Source of the DNA: JBCBKL01 sp038521825
GTDB taxonomy: Bacteria > Pseudomonadota > Alphaproteobacteria > Rhodobacterales > Rhodobacteraceae
Assembly (NCBI GenBank): GCA_038521825.1
Contig: JBCBKL010000002.1
Coordinates: 186,001 to 250,000, forward strand
Reading direction: 5' to 3'
DNA: 64,000 nt
Part shown: positions 23,768 through 32,514 of the stretch, piece after piece
Layout: every line of letters starts with the position of its first letter
How positions within the stretch are numbered: the stretch's first letter is position 1
Notes under the pieces: generated by a model
The model's input: only the letters and a program-made list of their open reading frames with translations
What the model was told of the DNA's origin: nothing
The model's database searches: none
Made by a program: the position numbers and the translations under genes

Positions 23768-24466
23768 ATGACGAGCGTGCTGTTTGATCTTTCCGATTGG
23801 CCCACGATCCCGATGGTCGATGGGTCGGGCGAGTATCCAGTGCGCCGCATCTTTTGCGTGGGTCGAAACTATGCCGCTCACGCTGCCGAGATGGGAAATG
23901 AGGTGGATCGCGAAGCGCCGTTCTACTTCACCAAATCGCCCACAGCGGCGGCGATGAGCGGTCAAACTGTACCGTATCCGCCCGGCACGCAGAACTATCA
24001 TCATGAAATGGAACTGGCCTTTGCTGTCGGCGCCCCTGCGTTTCGTGTAGAGCCGAAGGATACGGGCACCGTGATCCATTCGTATTGCTGTGCCCTCGAC
24101 ATGACCCGACGGGACCTGCAGCAGGTCGCGAAAGACAAGCGGCGTCCATGGGATATCGCCAAGGATGTCGAAGGGTCCGCCGTGTTCGGGCAACTGACCC
24201 CTGCGGCAGAGGTCGGTGCCATCGGGCCGCAACGCATCTGGTTGGAAAAGAACGGAACCGTGGTGCAGGACGCGCATCTGGCCGACATGATCCATGCGGT
24301 GCCGGAGATGGTGGCCGATCTTTCGCAGTACTATCACTTGGGGCCTGGAGACGTCATCCTGACCGGAACCCCCGCGGGGGTCGGCCCGGTTGAGGCGGGT
24401 GATGTTTTGACGGGCCGCATTGATGGTCTTGAACCTTTGTTACTCACGATCGGGCAAGCGGAATGA
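23768..24466 (+). CDS. Fumarylacetoacetate-hydrolase-family protein (fumarylpyruvate-hydrolase-like)
   Basis: 232 residues, start supported by TAGGAGGAACC. The FAH domain covers almost the whole protein: IFCVGRNYAAHAAEMG, FYFTKSPTA, the metal-binding HHEMELAFAVG and the C-terminal LTGTPAGVGPVEAGD. True fumarylacetoacetases are about 420 residues, so this short form better fits fumarylpyruvate or acylpyruvate hydrolase. It overlaps the following zeta-class GST by 4 bp, the pair expected for ring-fission product isomerisation and hydrolysis. Substrate not proven. Confidence 0.85.
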   Translation: MTSVLFDLSDWPTIPMVDGSGEYPVRRIFCVGRNYAAHAAEMGNEVDREAPFYFTKSPTAAAMSGQTVPYPPGTQNYHHEMELAFAVGAPAFRVEPKDTGTVIHSYCCALDMTRRDLQQVAKDKRRPWDIAKDVEGSAVFGQLTPAAEVGAIGPQRIWLEKNGTVVQDAHLADMIHAVPEMVADLSQYYHLGPGDVILTGTPAGVGPVEAGDVLTGRIDGLEPLLLTIGQAE

Positions 24467-25107
24467 TCATCCACCACGGATACTTCCGCAGCTCGTCCTC
24501 CTACCGCTGCCGGATCGCGTTAAACCTCAAGGGTGTTTCCAGCGAATATCGCCCCGTTCACCTTTTGAGGGATGGCGGGGAACAAAAGTCGGACAGTTAC
24601 CGCGCCCTTAACCCGCAGGCGCTGGTTCCGACTTTCGAGGTGGATGGCATGATCCTGACCCAGTCGCCCGCCATTCTTGAATGGTTGGAAGAAATATATC
24701 CCGAGCCACCTCTGCTGCCGCGCGATCCGGTAGAGCGTGCGCATGTCAGGGCCTTCTGTGCCGTGATCGGCTGCGATATTCATCCCCTGCAGAATTTGCG
24801 GGTGCTGCAGTATTTGCGGGCCGAGTTCGATCAGGATCAGGACGGGATCGATGAATGGTGCCAGCGATGGATCGGCGATGGCCTCCGCGCCGCCGAGGCG
24901 TTGCTTGCTGCGCGTCCCGCTAGAGTATTTGCGTTCGACGACGCCCCCGGCATGGCCGAGGTGTACCTCCTGCCCCAGATGTTCTCGGCCGACCGCTTTC
25001 AGGTGGACGTCACAGAGTTTCCGCGCTTATGCGCGATCCGTGAGGCGTGCGAAGCCTTGACGGCCTTTGCTGACGCGCATCCAGCGCGCCAGCAGGACGC
25101 TGAGTGA
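24463..25107 (+). CDS. maiA: Zeta-class GST: maleylacetoacetate or maleylpyruvate isomerase
   Basis: 214 residues with an N-terminal thioredoxin-like GSH domain and helical C-terminal domain. The zeta-class motif SSxSxR appears as SSSSYRCRIALNLKG near residues 11-25; ALNPQALVPTFEVDG and TQSPAILEWLEE bind glutathione. Such enzymes isomerise maleylacetoacetate (tyrosine pathway) or maleylpyruvate (gentisate pathway). The 4-bp overlap with a short FAH-family hydrolase points to the same pathway but does not decide between them. No dioxygenase gene is in the window. Confidence 0.82.
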   Translation: MIIHHGYFRSSSSYRCRIALNLKGVSSEYRPVHLLRDGGEQKSDSYRALNPQALVPTFEVDGMILTQSPAILEWLEEIYPEPPLLPRDPVERAHVRAFCAVIGCDIHPLQNLRVLQYLRAEFDQDQDGIDEWCQRWIGDGLRAAEALLAARPARVFAFDDAPGMAEVYLLPQMFSADRFQVDVTEFPRLCAIREACEALTAFADAHPARQQDAE

Positions 25108-25158
25108 TCGAATTTCTGCAATTTACTGCATGCTCTGTTCGGGATCAGGCACATACCC

Positions 25159-25190
25159 CTGACATTGCACTGTAGGGAAAGCACTATAAT
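25159..25190 (+). promoter_or_regulatory. Probable promoter region of boxC
   Basis: A perfect TATAAT is present at 25185-25190, 24 bp before the boxC ATG. CTGACA (25159-25164) or TTGCAC (25165-25170) could be the -35, but the spacings are 20 and 14 bp, so an activator may be needed. GCACTGTA and GCACTATA repeat 12 bp apart around it, and several TGCA words occur nearby. Confidence 0.4.
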
Positions 25191-25214
25191 GCAGTACTTG
25201 AAGGAGTCCCGAGG

Positions 25215-26873
25215 ATGACCATTCGCATCGATTTCCAGACCGATCCGTCGAAGTACCGGCACTGGCGGGTGACCTATAACGGCCGGGTCGCAAATCTGAT
25301 CATGGACGTCGATGAAACAGCCGGGCTTTTTGACGGCTATGAACTCAAGCTCAACTCGTACGATCTGGGCGTCGATATCGAGCTTGCGGATATCGTGCAA
25401 CGGATGCGGTTCGAGCACCCCGAGGTCAAGGTGGTCGTCATGCAGTCGGGTAAGGACAGGGTGTTTTGCGCAGGCGCCAACATCCGGATGCTCGGTGGCG
25501 CGGCTCACGGCCACAAGGTCAATTTTTGCAAATTTACGAACGAAACCCGCAACACCTACGAAGCGGCCGAGGAAGACAGCGGGCAAAAGTACATCGCAGC
25601 GATCAAAGGGGCCTGCGCGGGCGGCGGTTACGAATTGGCTCTGGCCTGCAACTATCTGATGCTGGTCGACGACTCATCATCCTCCGTCGCTCTGCCCGAG
25701 GTTCCATTGCTGGCCGTGCTTCCCGGAACCGGTGGGCTGACCCGTGTCACCGATAAGAGAAAGGTCCGCCGCGACCGGGCCGACATTTTCTGCTCAACCG
25801 AAGAAGGGGTCAGGGGCAAACGTGCGCTCGACTGGCGATTGGTCGACGAGGTGGTGCCAACCTCGAGGTTTGACGAGGTGGTACAGGCGCGGGCAGGGGA
25901 ATTCGCCGCAAGGTCGACGAAGCCGGACGTTGCGGAGGGCATCGCGCTTAAGCCGCTTGAGCGGTCATTCAACGATGATGGCGTGACCTATTCGACCGTA
26001 GAGGTTTCGGTTGACCGCCAGGCACGAACAGCCACGATCATGATCCATGGTCCCGAAGATGATGCGCAAAGAGATGTCGATGAGCTGATCAATCTTGGGT
26101 CGGATGGCTACATATTGCGCCTTGCACGAGAGCTTGATGACGCGATCCTGCATCTCAGGCTGAACGAGATGGATTTGGGCCTCCTCATCTTCCGAAGCCA
26201 GGGCGACCCCGGGGCCCTTGCGGCGCACGAGAAGGTACTTCTGGACGGTGCTGACAACTGGCTCGTGAACGAGATCCTGCATTATTGGAAGCGGGTCCTG
26301 AAACGCATCGATGTCACATCACGGTCGATGGTGGCGCTTGTCGAGCACGGCTCGTGTTTCAGCGGTCTTTTGGCGGAACTGCTCTTTGCCGTCGACCGGA
26401 CCTATATGATGGAGGGCGAATTCGAGGGCGACAACCGGCCAATGGCGACGGTCATGTTAACGGCGGTAAACTTCGGCCTGATGCCCATGGCCAACGGGCT
26501 TAGCCGTCTCGAAACCCGGTTTCTTGGAGAGCCCGAAGCATTGGACCAGGCCCAGAAACATATCGGCGAGCCGCTTCAGGCCGAGAAGGCCGACGATCTG
26601 GGCCTTGTCTCGATGATCCTCGACGATATCGATTGGGAGGATGAGATCCGTATCTTTGTCGAAGAGCGCGCCAGCTTCAGCCCAGACGCGATGACGGGGA
26701 TGGAGGCGAACCTGCGTTTCGCCGGACCCGAGACGATGGAGACCCGCATCTTTGGCCGCCTTACCGCATGGCAGAACTGGATTTTCAACCGGCCCAATGC
26801 TGTGGGTGAGACCGGCGCACTGCAACGCTATGGATCTGGCGTGCGGGCTGATTTTGATACTGAGCGGGTCTGA
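25215..26873 (+). CDS. boxC: 2,3-epoxybenzoyl-CoA dihydrolase (benzoyl-CoA-dihydrodiol lyase)
   Basis: 552 residues, the usual BoxC length, with two crotonase-like halves. Key parts are RVFCAGANIRMLGGAAHGHKVN, GACAGGGYELALACNY (oxyanion region), LPEVPLLAVLPGTGGLTRV and the C-terminal block GSCFSGLLAELLFAVDRTYMM. BoxC opens the epoxidised ring of benzoyl-CoA hydrolytically, releasing formate, in the aerobic hybrid (box) pathway. No boxA, boxB, boxD or benzoate-CoA ligase is adjacent, so the gene is isolated from its partners here. A good AAGGAG site precedes it. Confidence 0.92.
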   Translation: MTIRIDFQTDPSKYRHWRVTYNGRVANLIMDVDETAGLFDGYELKLNSYDLGVDIELADIVQRMRFEHPEVKVVVMQSGKDRVFCAGANIRMLGGAAHGHKVNFCKFTNETRNTYEAAEEDSGQKYIAAIKGACAGGGYELALACNYLMLVDDSSSSVALPEVPLLAVLPGTGGLTRVTDKRKVRRDRADIFCSTEEGVRGKRALDWRLVDEVVPTSRFDEVVQARAGEFAARSTKPDVAEGIALKPLERSFNDDGVTYSTVEVSVDRQARTATIMIHGPEDDAQRDVDELINLGSDGYILRLARELDDAILHLRLNEMDLGLLIFRSQGDPGALAAHEKVLLDGADNWLVNEILHYWKRVLKRIDVTSRSMVALVEHGSCFSGLLAELLFAVDRTYMMEGEFEGDNRPMATVMLTAVNFGLMPMANGLSRLETRFLGEPEALDQAQKHIGEPLQAEKADDLGLVSMILDDIDWEDEIRIFVEERASFSPDAMTGMEANLRFAGPETMETRIFGRLTAWQNWIFNRPNAVGETGALQRYGSGVRADFDTERV

Positions 26874-26875
26874 AA

Positions 26876-28534
26876 TCAGGCAATCGCCTCGGATCGTCCT
26901 GCTTGCCGGCCCGAAAAAATGCATCCGCCAAGAAAGGTACCTTCGAGCGCATTGTAGCCGTGGTAGCCTCCCCCGCCGAAGCCCGCCACTTCACCTGCGG
27001 CAAAGAGGCCGGGTACGACTTGTCCATCGGTTCCGATCATCTGGCTATCTAGGTTTGTGTGAAGGCCGCCCAGCGTCTTGCGCGTCAGGATATGCAGCTT
27101 GACGGCAATCAGCGGTCCGTTGGCGGGATCCAGGATCTTGTGCGGTTTTGCTGTCCGCATGAAGCGATCCCCGCGATAGTTCCGCGCTGCAAGGATCGAC
27201 ATCATCTGCGCATCCTTGGTGAAGGGGTTGTCGACCTGCGCGTCGCGTGCTTCGATCTGGGCACGGATCTTGGCCTCGTCGATCAGATTGCCACCAGCGA
27301 CCTGGTTCATACCATTGACGAGGCCGGTTAGATCACGGCTGACAACAAAGTCCTGCCCGCGCTCTTTGAAGGCTTCGACGGCGTCGGTCGCGCGCCCGCC
27401 GGACAGCACCCGTTGCTTGATGACTTCAAGCCAGGATTTCGAAGTCAGATCCGGGTTCTGCTCTGATCCGGAGAGGGCGAATTCCTTTTTTATGATCTTC
27501 TGGGTCAGGATGAACCAGCTGTAATCATAACCGGTTTTCAGTATCTCGCGCAGGGTGCCCATGGAGTCGAACCCCGGCAGGGCAGGCGGCCCGAACCGAT
27601 TGCCCTCGGCATCGAACCACATGGACGAGGGGCCCGGCAAAATCCGAATGCCGTGCGCGGGCCAGATCGGATCCCAGTTTTGCACGCCTTCGGTATAGTG
27701 CCACATCCGGTCGCCATTGATGACCTGGCCGCCCGCCGCTTCGGATATCGCGATCATGCGGCCATCGACATGGGCCGGGACCCCCGCCACCATGGTTTTG
27801 GGCGCCGGGCCCAATCGATCGGTTGGCCAGACCTTGCGGACCATCTCGAAATTGCCGCCGATGCCGCCACTGGTCACGATGATCGAGGGGGCAGAAAGCG
27901 AAAAATCTCCGATCACATCACGGTTCGTCTTCTGGCCGCGCTCTGCGGCATCCTCGGCCAGCAGGCTGCCCGAGACACCCTTAGCCGCCCCGTTTTCCAT
28001 ATCGATGCGATCGACCTGATGGCGGAACTTGAACGTGATCCGCCCGGCTTTTTCATGCTCTTCGCTGCGGCGGACGAAGTGTTCGATGATGCCGGGCCCG
28101 GTGCCCCACGTAATGTGAAACCGGGGGACCGAATTGCCGTGGCCGTCGGCAAAGCCGCCCCCACGCTCGGCCCAGCCGACTACGGGAAACCAGCGCAGCC
28201 CCATTGAATAAAGCCAGGGCCGCATCGGTCCGGCGGCAAAGTCGATGTAAGCTTCGGCCCATTTGCGGGGCAGCGCATCCTCGTCGCGGTCGAATTGGGC
28301 CGATCCCATCCAGTCGTTCAAAGCAAGCGCGCGGTTGTCCTTGATGCCCATCCGCCGCTGTTCCGGCGTGTTGATCATGAAAAGACCGCCGAGGCTCCAG
28401 AATGCCTGACCGCCGAGGAAGCTCCGCGGCTCCTGATCCACAACGATGACGCTTTTACCACGATCACCGAGTTCGGCCGCAGCGACCAGACCGGCGAGGC
28501 CGCCGCCGACGACAATTGCATCTGCTTGATCCAT
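26876..28534 (-). CDS. FAD-binding dehydrogenase, 3-ketosteroid-dehydrogenase/fumarate-reductase-like flavoprotein
   Basis: 552 residues. The N-terminal FAD Rossmann motif is VVGGGLAGLVAAAELGDRG, with an FAD-binding C-terminal region GLFAAGEVAGFGGGGYHGYNALEG. The central segments GGHTNLD-like (GGLHTNLDSQM), TSGGIGGNFEMVRKVWP and MWFDAEGNRFG place it in the FAD_binding_2 family with KstD-like proteins. Substrate is unknown. It converges on boxC with only 2 bp between stops and lies 10 bp from the end of the BASS transporter upstream of it, suggesting they form one minus-strand operon. Confidence 0.88.
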   Translation of the reverse strand: MDQADAIVVGGGLAGLVAAAELGDRGKSVIVVDQEPRSFLGGQAFWSLGGLFMINTPEQRRMGIKDNRALALNDWMGSAQFDRDEDALPRKWAEAYIDFAAGPMRPWLYSMGLRWFPVVGWAERGGGFADGHGNSVPRFHITWGTGPGIIEHFVRRSEEHEKAGRITFKFRHQVDRIDMENGAAKGVSGSLLAEDAAERGQKTNRDVIGDFSLSAPSIIVTSGGIGGNFEMVRKVWPTDRLGPAPKTMVAGVPAHVDGRMIAISEAAGGQVINGDRMWHYTEGVQNWDPIWPAHGIRILPGPSSMWFDAEGNRFGPPALPGFDSMGTLREILKTGYDYSWFILTQKIIKKEFALSGSEQNPDLTSKSWLEVIKQRVLSGGRATDAVEAFKERGQDFVVSRDLTGLVNGMNQVAGGNLIDEAKIRAQIEARDAQVDNPFTKDAQMMSILAARNYRGDRFMRTAKPHKILDPANGPLIAVKLHILTRKTLGGLHTNLDSQMIGTDGQVVPGLFAAGEVAGFGGGGYHGYNALEGTFLGGCIFSGRQAGRSEAIA

Positions 28535-28544
28535 AATCGGGGTC

Positions 28545-29399
28545 CTATCGGCTGCGATACCAGGCCACGAACGGTGCTGCGCACAAGTACATTGTTATCC
28601 CGTAGACAGCCGATGGTATAGACATTGCGCCAAACCCGTCCTGTTGTGAAATCAGTGCGGCCAGCGTAATGCCAAGCGTTGCGTTCTGGATCCCCGTTTC
28701 GACTGAGACCGCCTTGCTTTCCGGCCAGTTCAGACCCGAGGCATAAGCGATCCCAAACCCGATTAACAAAAGGCTCAGATTGAGGGTGATCAGCGCAGGT
28801 CCCAGGATCATCACGTTCTCGACGAAAAGCCCCCAGTTACTGGCCAGCGCCGCAACAACGATGAGGATGAAAAGGACGGTCGCGAAGGTCGACATTGGCC
28901 CGTCGACCCGGTCGGCGAAATCGGGGCGCAGATGCCGGATCAAGACGCCCAGAAGGACGGGCAGCGTGGTGATCAGAAACAGAGCAATGGCAAGCGATGT
29001 AATGGAGATGTCTGGTGCGTCTGCACCAAGGAAGTGCAGCACAGCCCATGTGGCAAGAAATGGTACTGTCAGGATGCTCAACAAGCTGATGACCGCCGTT
29101 AGCGAAACTGAAAGGGCCACGTCGGCCCGGCTGAGCTTTGAGATCATGTTCGATGTCACACCGCCTGGGCAGAATGACAGGAGCATGACCCCAAGTGCAA
29201 AGCCCGGCGGCAGATCGAATGCGTAAACGATGCCAAAAGCCACCAGCGGCAGCAGAATGACTTGTGCGCAGGCCCCGATCATGAAGGCGATTGGTCGTCT
29301 CAGGACCCGCCCGAAATCCCTGGCCGTCAGCCCTATACCCAGCGAGAACATGATGATGGCCAGCGACAATGGCAGCACCACGTCGATCAGAATATCCAA
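28545..29399 (-). CDS. Bile acid:sodium symporter (BASS) family transporter
   Basis: 284 residues, strongly hydrophobic with nine or ten helices. Family signatures are the N-terminal MFSLGIGLTARDF, the crossover LLSFCPGGVTSNMISKLSRAD and VETGIQNATLGITLAAL. BASS proteins import organic anions with Na+. The gene is 10 bp upstream of the FAD dehydrogenase on the same strand, so the transporter may supply that enzyme's substrate. Ligand not predictable. Confidence 0.9.
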   Translation of the reverse strand: MDILIDVVLPLSLAIIMFSLGIGLTARDFGRVLRRPIAFMIGACAQVILLPLVAFGIVYAFDLPPGFALGVMLLSFCPGGVTSNMISKLSRADVALSVSLTAVISLLSILTVPFLATWAVLHFLGADAPDISITSLAIALFLITTLPVLLGVLIRHLRPDFADRVDGPMSTFATVLFILIVVAALASNWGLFVENVMILGPALITLNLSLLLIGFGIAYASGLNWPESKAVSVETGIQNATLGITLAALISQQDGFGAMSIPSAVYGITMYLCAAPFVAWYRSR

Positions 29400-29474
29400 A
29401 GGGGTTCTCCTCCACTTAAACCCTTGATCGAACCTTGGGTGGCCGAACGCTGCGGCGCAATGGCTAACGTTTGG

Positions 29475-31247
29475 TCACAGTGGCCAAAACACAAGGATCG
29501 CAGGGATCGATACGGCTATCACAATGACTTCAAGCGGCAGGCCGATCCGCCAATAGTCGCCAAAGTGGTAGCCGCCGGGGCCAAGAATGAGGGTGTTGTT
29601 CTTGTGACCAATGGGCGTGAGGAACGCGGAAGAGGCCGCGACCGCCACCGCCATCAGGAACGGGTCGGGCGATACGTCAAGGGCCAGCGCCATCTGGATC
29701 CCCACCGGGGCGGCGACGATGGTGGTTGCCGTGTTGTTCAAGACATCCGACAGCGACATGGTCACAACCATCAACACGGTCAGCACGACCCAGGCAGGCA
29801 GGCCCTGCGTAAGCGTTATCAGCCAACCGGCGATCAGTTCGGTACCGCCTGATGTCTCCAACGCGGCGCCGAGCGGAATCATTGACCCTAGCAGCACCAC
29901 AACTGGCCATTCGATATGGTTATAGAGTTCGGAGAGCGGCACAATGCGCGCCAGCACATAAGCGATCACCACAAGGCCAAGCGCGATTGGCAGGTAGAGC
30001 AGCCCGAAACTGGCCGCCGCCACCGCTCCGCCAAACAAGCCGATGGCCAGCCAAACCTTGCTGTCTTGCGTTACTGCCAGACCCCGTTCGGCGAGCGGCA
30101 GGCAGCCGAGCCAAGCCGTGACATCCGGGCCCGTGTCGCGAGGTACCAGTAGCAACAGGATATCCCCGGCCTTAATCGGCGTTTTTCGGATCTGTTCCGT
30201 GATGCGCCGGCCTTGTCGCGAAATGCCCATCAGGACGCTGTTGCGGCGCCAAGACAGGCCAATGGACTGAGCCGTGCGGTCCACAAGACGGCTGCTGTCC
30301 GTCACGACGACCTCGATGATCTCAACGCCCTCGCCTCCGGCTTTCAGCCGTTCCTCTCTTTCAGCATCGGCGACGGCGAGGCTCAGGGCTGCGCGGAATT
30401 CATCAAGCGCTTCCGGCGTAGCCTCGACGACCAGTGTGTCTCCGGCGCGCAGTTCGGAATTCATTGCGCGCCCATACCGACGCTTGCCATCGCGGATCAG
30501 GCCGATGATCGCGACGTCGGCCTTTTCTGCATCCTCGGTCAGATCACCGAGGCGCTGGCCAATATGCTTGCTTTTCTCGGGTACAATCAGCTCTGCGATG
30601 TATTCAGAGAGGTCCTCCAATTCTGCAGTGGCGTCGCTTCGCTGCGGGATAAGCCGCCAGCCGATCAGGGCCACAAAGATCATTCCGGCAATCGCAGCGA
30701 CACCGCCGACAGGTGCGAAATCGAACATCCGGAAGGGCTCGCCCAGATTATCCTGCCGGATTGATGCTATGATGATGTTGGGCGGCGTCCCAATCAGCGT
30801 CACCATCCCGCCCAGGATCGTAGCAAACGACAAGGGCATCAGGCTCAGCCCCGGGTTGCGCCCCGCCTTGTGTGCGGTCTGAATGTCGACCGGCATCAGG
30901 AGGGCGAGGGCGGCAACGTTGTTCATGAATGCGCTGAGCACGCCACCAATCCCGCCCATCAGGGCAATGTGGGTGCCGATGCCGCGCGATGAATCGACAA
31001 GGGTGCGGGTGATTAAGAATACGGCCCCCGACCGCACCAAGCCCGCCGAAACCACCAGGACAAGGGCGACCACGAGGGTGGCGGGGTGGCCAAACCCCGA
31101 AAACGCCTGATCCGAAGGAACGACACCGAGGACGACGCCCGCCATCAAGGCGGAAAAGGCAACGATATCGTACCGGAAGCGGCCCCACAGAAGCAGGGCA
31201 AAGACAAGGGCGAAGAGGCTGAAGAGGATAATCTGATCGGTCGTCAT
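29475..31247 (-). CDS. SLC13-family permease with two TrkA-C domains
   Basis: 590 residues: about five N-terminal helices, then two RCK_C/TrkA-C domains (roughly residues 210-290 and 305-390, for example MNSELRAGDTLVVEATPEAL and IRKTPIKAGDILLLLVP), then about six more helices. Transport-domain hallmarks are AFMNNVAALALLMP, LIGTPPNIIIASIR and SDVLNNTATTIVAAPVGI. This layout is the 'SLC13 permease' group linked to sulfate, other oxyanion or dicarboxylate uptake. Given the sox cluster some 6 kb away, a sulfate-related role is possible, but this is a guess. Confidence 0.9.
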   Translation of the reverse strand: MTTDQIILFSLFALVFALLLWGRFRYDIVAFSALMAGVVLGVVPSDQAFSGFGHPATLVVALVLVVSAGLVRSGAVFLITRTLVDSSRGIGTHIALMGGIGGVLSAFMNNVAALALLMPVDIQTAHKAGRNPGLSLMPLSFATILGGMVTLIGTPPNIIIASIRQDNLGEPFRMFDFAPVGGVAAIAGMIFVALIGWRLIPQRSDATAELEDLSEYIAELIVPEKSKHIGQRLGDLTEDAEKADVAIIGLIRDGKRRYGRAMNSELRAGDTLVVEATPEALDEFRAALSLAVADAEREERLKAGGEGVEIIEVVVTDSSRLVDRTAQSIGLSWRRNSVLMGISRQGRRITEQIRKTPIKAGDILLLLVPRDTGPDVTAWLGCLPLAERGLAVTQDSKVWLAIGLFGGAVAAASFGLLYLPIALGLVVIAYVLARIVPLSELYNHIEWPVVVLLGSMIPLGAALETSGGTELIAGWLITLTQGLPAWVVLTVLMVVTMSLSDVLNNTATTIVAAPVGIQMALALDVSPDPFLMAVAVAASSAFLTPIGHKNNTLILGPGGYHFGDYWRIGLPLEVIVIAVSIPAILVFWPL

Positions 31248-31380
31248 GGGCCGGACACTATGAGTACTTTGCCCGTACCACCAGTGGCCTCGTGGGATGA
31301 TGGCGCCGGTCTTGCCCTTCGGCGTCGCTCTGGCCTATAGCACCTGCCAGACCGTAAACCGATTTCTGATGGAGGCACCG

Positions 31381-32124
31381 ATGGCAGGCCACTCAAAATG
31401 GGCCAACATCCAGCACCGCAAGGGGCGTCAGGACAAACTGCGCGCCAAGCTGTTTTCGAAACTGTCCAAAGAAATCACCATCGCGGCCAAGATGGGCGAT
31501 CCAGATCCGGAAAAGAACCCGCGCCTGCGGTTGGCGGTGAAAGAGGCCAAGAGCCAGTCGATGCCCAAGGACAATATCGAACGCGCGATCAAGAAATCCC
31601 AGGCGGGCGACGGTGAGGATTATGAAGAAATCCGGTACGAAGGCTATGGCCCGAACGGTGTGGCGGTGATCGTCGAGGCGATGACGGACAACCGCAATCG
31701 AACAGCCTCGAATGTGCGATCAACCTTTACCAAGAATGGCGGCAATTTGGGTGAGACCGGTAGCGTCGGCTTTATGTTCGAACGCAAGGGCGAAGTGTCC
31801 TATCCCGCCTCTGTTGGTGACGCCGACACCGTCATGATGGCTGCCATCGAAGCGGGCGCCGAGGATGTCGAAAGCAGTGATGATGGTCATATCATCTGGT
31901 GCGCCGATACCGATCTGAATGACGTGTCAAACGCACTTGAGGCCGAGCTGGGTGAATCCGAGTCGACCAAGCTGGTTTGGAAACCGACCACCACCACTGA
32001 GCTGGATCTCGACGGGATGGAAAAGCTGATGAAGCTGGTCGATGCACTTGAAGACGACGATGATGTCCAGCGGGTCACGACCAATTTCGAGGCGACCGAC
32101 GAGGTTATGGCGCAACTCGCCTGA
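31381..32124 (+). CDS. yebC: YebC/PmpR-family DNA-binding regulator or ribosome-associated factor
   Basis: 247 residues from ATG 31381, preceded by GGAGG. The invariant N-terminus MAGHSKWANIQHRKGRQD, the block NPRLRLAVKEAKSQSMPKDN, and YGPNGVAVIVEAMTDNRNRT define the family. YebC proteins are broadly conserved and were first described as transcriptional regulators; newer work links them to translation of proline-rich stretches. An upstream in-frame ATG at 31297 is rejected because the conserved N-terminus starts at 31381. Confidence 0.96.
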   Translation: MAGHSKWANIQHRKGRQDKLRAKLFSKLSKEITIAAKMGDPDPEKNPRLRLAVKEAKSQSMPKDNIERAIKKSQAGDGEDYEEIRYEGYGPNGVAVIVEAMTDNRNRTASNVRSTFTKNGGNLGETGSVGFMFERKGEVSYPASVGDADTVMMAAIEAGAEDVESSDDGHIIWCADTDLNDVSNALEAELGESESTKLVWKPTTTTELDLDGMEKLMKLVDALEDDDDVQRVTTNFEATDEVMAQLA

Positions 32125-32127
32125 ACG

Positions 32128-32158
32128 AAAAACGCCGCCCCTGCGTGAGGGCGGCGTT
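32128..32158 (-). terminator. Intrinsic terminator shared by convergent yebC and a small minus-strand gene
   Basis: AACGCCGCCC (32131-32140) and GGGCGGCGTT (32149-32158) make a perfect 10-bp stem with an 8-bp loop. On the minus strand it is followed by a T tract (A run 32128-32132). On the plus strand there is no T tract, so it mainly ends the gene at 32182-32418. Confidence 0.8.
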
Positions 32159-32181
32159 CACGTATTGGTTATCCGGTACGA

Positions 32182-32418
32182 TTAGCAGAACAGCGACCGT
32201 GCCATCTGGCTCCAGCTTTGTGAGGGGCCGGCATTCGGTTCGGGTGACTGACGCCGCAGCCGCCGCATCAGGCCTTTCAATTCATTCAGACGGTCGCGCG
32301 CCGTGGCGCCTCCCGCACGGCTTTGAACCGTAAGGATTTTTTCTTGAGTATGCAAAGCAGCCTCGATCATCTCGAGATCTTGCTTCGTTAAATCTACACT
32401 ATGAACATCGTCGAGCAT
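32182..32418 (-). CDS. Small hypothetical protein
   Basis: 78 residues from ATG 32418; the frame extends 19 codons further upstream without conserved features. The composition (LTKQDLEMIEAALHTQEKILTVQ, ARDRLNELKGLMRRLRR) predicts two amphipathic helices, with a C-terminal tail rich in Ser, Pro and Gln. I recognise no domain. A strong intrinsic terminator 24 bp beyond the stop, facing this strand, supports real expression. It converges on yebC. Confidence 0.6.
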   Translation of the reverse strand: MLDDVHSVDLTKQDLEMIEAALHTQEKILTVQSRAGGATARDRLNELKGLMRRLRRQSPEPNAGPSQSWSQMARSLFC

Positions 32419-32514
32419 CTGAGGGCATCCTTGTCTGCTGAACCAGCATATGGGAACTGTGGAGAAGTACGCCAATGGGCTTGTTCTAGATCATTTCGAA
32501 TTACTTCATCCCTA

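Noticed and set aside
25524..25531. TTTGCAAA word inside boxC
   Set aside because: Single copy inside a coding region without a partner box; likely chance.
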